Shown here one piece after another: positions 61,767 through 64,000 of a stretch of 64,000 nucleotides of DNA. The position numbers and the translations under genes are program-made. Source of the DNA: a virus; IMG/VR virus record IMGVR_UViG_3300046514_000858, positions 1 through 64,000 of that record, one strand, 5' to 3'. Every line of letters begins with the position of its first letter. The stretch's first letter is position 1. Under the pieces are notes generated by a model, which did not search any database, was not told the DNA's origin, and saw only the letters and a program-made list of their open reading frames with translations.

Positions 61767-64000
61767 TGAGTTGCACGGGTCCGGCCCCGACCTTCGCGGA
61801 TATCGGCGATTGGGTCCTCTCTCACGACGGATCCGGTTGCGAGAACACCGCCACCATCCACGTCAACGCCGAGTGCGGCTCGTCCGGCTACACCGTCAAG
61901 CTCATCCGCACCATCGACGGATCCGACACGACGGTCTACACGGCCTCCATCCCCAACGGACCTTTGACGGCGATGGCGTTCTCGTACGAGGACCTTCCGC
62001 CGTGCGGGCACAAGACCATCGAATACCGCTGGGAGATCCAGTGCGACGGCGTCCTGCAGTCGACCAGCTACAACATGTCGACGGATCAGGGTGGCGGCCA
62101 GACCCTGACCGGGCACACGATCAATGTCTCCTCGTGCGAGGCCACCGACCAGATCCGGGTGCAGCAGAATTGCGGCAACTGCGCGGCCACCCTCAAGCTC
62201 TATCGGTCGGCCATCAACTCCTCGGTCACCTTCGATCCGGGCGAGGTGATTTACACGGTTTCCGTCGGCGCGGGCGTGACCGACCAGACGTACTCGTACG
62301 GCGACACTCCGACCTGCGGCTACGGCCAGTACCACTACCAGTGGCGGCTCACGCCGTCCGATGACGCGGCGATCACGTCGGACGAGCAGACGTACGATCA
62401 GGAAACCGCCCCGACAGTCGACGGCTTCACGCTGACCCCCGCAGGTTGCGACAACGTTGCCAGCGTCCACGTTCTCCAACCCTGCGGCCGGTGCGGTGCG
62501 ATCCTGAAACTATACCGCCACTTCAACGGCTCGGTGGCCTTCAGTCCCGACGAAGTCATCCACACGGAAGATGTGCCGCAGGGATTCTCCGATGCCACGT
62601 ACAGCTACACCGACACGCCCTCTTGCGGTAAGGGAACGTGGCACTACGCGTGGAAGCTGGAATGGGACAACGGCTCGACCGGCGTCGCGGAGCTCACGGC
62701 CGATGGCGCGCTCCCGGCAACCCTCGTCGATCACGAGATCGCCAAAGACGCCGAGTGCAACATCACCAACAAGATCAAGGTCACGAATCCCTGCCTCGCG
62801 TGCGCGGGCACGATCAAGCTCTATCGGAAGCTCAACTCCGCGCCCGCGGGCGTGCCGGGCGAGCTGATCTATACCGACGCCGTCCCGGCGGGGCTGATCG
62901 TCCACAAGCAGTACATCTACACCGAGCATCCGGGAGACGGGCACTGGTACTACGAGTGGTCGGTCGTGGATGTGGACGGCAACGTCGACGACACGCTGCC
63001 TCCCAAGGACATCACGGTCGACTGCACGGTCTACGTTCCCGCCCGGGTCACGCTGCCTTCGGATGCGTTCGAGAAGCAGGTCGTGCTCGTGCAGGTCACG
63101 GGATCCCCCGCGGGCGGGCTGATCTTCACCGACAAGCAGATTCTCAATCTCGCCGAGCAGCGGCTGGAGTGGTGGTACCACAAGAACGGCGGCTGTGCCT
63201 ACTTCCGGATCCTGACCCACGAGTTCCTCGACGGCGCGGACTTCACCGACGCGATGGATGAGTCGTGGGAGGTCCACGTCCGCATCAAGCTGGGCGGCGA
63301 GGACACGTACACGACGTGGTACCGCGGCGTCATCCGATCCATCAAGCAGCAGGAACAGGGCACCGACCTCTACATGGACGTCCGCGGCTACGGCTACGTC
63401 GAGATGCTCAACAACATCATGGTCCAGCGGGAGTATCCCGTGGGCATGACGGTCAAAGAGATCGTCGACGACATCATCGACAAGGACGTCCGGCCGTGGA
63501 CTCGCATCGTCCGGCCGAGCGACATCGACGTCACGAACGGCGACAGCGGCGTCGATCCGTCCGGCTATGCCATCAAAGACCGCGTCCACTTCGAGTGCTC
63601 CGCCCTCACCGCGATCAAGTTCCTCGCCGAGCTGCAGGGCGACCGTGAATGGGGAGTTGACGCCCTCCGGCGCTTCTACTTCCGGGCCAACAACTCGGAT
63701 GTCGTGGCCAACTTCTTCCTGCTGAAGGACGTCATCGACCGCGTCGCGGGCGGCAAGATCCTCGGCCAGACCAACAGCTACAAGATGGCGGGCAAGTCCT
63801 TCGGCGCACGCGACTATCTCAAGGTGCGCGCGGACGTGACGGACGCCACCGCCGTGGGCCGCCGCGAGAAGGCAGTCGAGCTGCCGTGGCTGGAGGGCGA
63901 CCTCGACGCCAGCCGCTGGGCCGACAACATCATCGGCATCAATCGGGGTGGGCAGCAGTGGGCCGTCATCACGAAGAAGCACGTCACCCAGCGCCTCGAC
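61766..64000 (+). CDS. Tail-tip/receptor-binding protein with four Cys-rich repeats (partial)
   Basis: ATG 61766 overlaps the previous stop, and the frame runs open to the window edge (745 residues). Residues 1 to about 420 hold four repeats of about 100 residues, with C-x2-C then A/G-(T/I)-(L/I)-KLYR and YSY.DTP.CG elements. They look like a repeated beta-sandwich, perhaps for host surface binding. From about residue 430 a baseplate-hub-like region begins (EQRLEWWYHKNGGCAYF, LYMDVRGYGYVEML). The C-terminus is missing. Confidence 0.75.
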   Translation, partial: MSCTGPAPTFADIGDWVLSHDGSGCENTATIHVNAECGSSGYTVKLIRTIDGSDTTVYTASIPNGPLTAMAFSYEDLPPCGHKTIEYRWEIQCDGVLQSTSYNMSTDQGGGQTLTGHTINVSSCEATDQIRVQQNCGNCAATLKLYRSAINSSVTFDPGEVIYTVSVGAGVTDQTYSYGDTPTCGYGQYHYQWRLTPSDDAAITSDEQTYDQETAPTVDGFTLTPAGCDNVASVHVLQPCGRCGAILKLYRHFNGSVAFSPDEVIHTEDVPQGFSDATYSYTDTPSCGKGTWHYAWKLEWDNGSTGVAELTADGALPATLVDHEIAKDAECNITNKIKVTNPCLACAGTIKLYRKLNSAPAGVPGELIYTDAVPAGLIVHKQYIYTEHPGDGHWYYEWSVVDVDGNVDDTLPPKDITVDCTVYVPARVTLPSDAFEKQVVLVQVTGSPAGGLIFTDKQILNLAEQRLEWWYHKNGGCAYFRILTHEFLDGADFTDAMDESWEVHVRIKLGGEDTYTTWYRGVIRSIKQQEQGTDLYMDVRGYGYVEMLNNIMVQREYPVGMTVKEIVDDIIDKDVRPWTRIVRPSDIDVTNGDSGVDPSGYAIKDRVHFECSALTAIKFLAELQGDREWGVDALRRFYFRANNSDVVANFFLLKDVIDRVAGGKILGQTNSYKMAGKSFGARDYLKVRADVTDATAVGRREKAVELPWLEGDLDASRWADNIIGINRGGQQWAVITKKHVTQRLD

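Noticed and set aside
1-64000. CRISPR arrays, IS elements, rRNA
   Set aside because: No regularly spaced repeats, transposase genes or rRNA-like sequence were seen.

Overview
The window is a GC-rich segment of a tailed double-stranded DNA phage, with no bacterial chromosomal genes visible. The right-hand third holds a complete siphovirus head and tail order: large terminase, a portal fused to a MuF-type domain, XkdF-like protease, coiled-coil scaffold-like protein, HK97-fold major capsid, head-tail connectors, tail tube, a tail chaperone with a -1 frameshift, tape measure, distal tail protein and the start of a tail-tip protein cut by the window end. There is no sheath gene, so the tail is probably long and non-contractile. 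The host is unknown. A lipobox lipoprotein and a pilin-like N-terminus hint at a diderm host, but this is inference.

Layout. 1-7.6 kb is a replication and recombination operon: gp32-like ssDNA-binding protein, UvsX/RecA recombinase, SbcD/SbcC (gp47/gp46-like) nuclease, a PD-(D/E)XK nuclease and a divergent sigma-like protein. 7.6-20 kb is a run of small, mostly overlapping genes (KTSC, DUF3310, DUF6899, many zinc-ribbon microproteins). It contains an ADP-ribosyltransferase and, on the opposite strand, a small alarmone hydrolase. 19.8-21 kb is a palindrome-rich non-coding zone around one unrecognised gene. 21-38 kb is an accessory region of short transcription units. It has duplicated gene families, two candidate small RNAs, a highly structured RNA of about 215 nt, a homing-type endonuclease and a RelA/SpoT-like protein. 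38-44.7 kb has acetyl-, methyl- and glycosyltransferase genes, a tyrosine recombinase, an HNH nuclease, a tRNA-like element and a pilin-like protein. 44.8-64 kb is the morphogenesis module, with a glycosyltransferase inserted behind the capsid gene.

The most notable result is a regulatory grammar in three motif classes. Class 1 is TG[A/T]NA[C/T], exactly 16 nt, then CGTC[T/C][T/C]A; it resembles an ECF-sigma promoter and occurs 19 times in the accessory region. Class 2 is CGTTC[C/T]T, usually placed 6-7 nt before a start codon with no Shine-Dalgarno, implying leaderless mRNAs; it occurs 16 times. Class 3 is GTCCAAG followed by A/G-rich sequence, ahead of morphogenesis genes. It also precedes a few isolated accessory genes, including the ADP-ribosyltransferase and the RelA/SpoT-like protein. 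Those two proteins share an N-terminal Gly/His/Arg tag, suggesting that they are late products packaged in the virion and injected as effectors.

All functions are read from sequence and family knowledge; no database search was run. Start codons were chosen from Shine-Dalgarno sites, stop/start overlaps and the promoter motifs.
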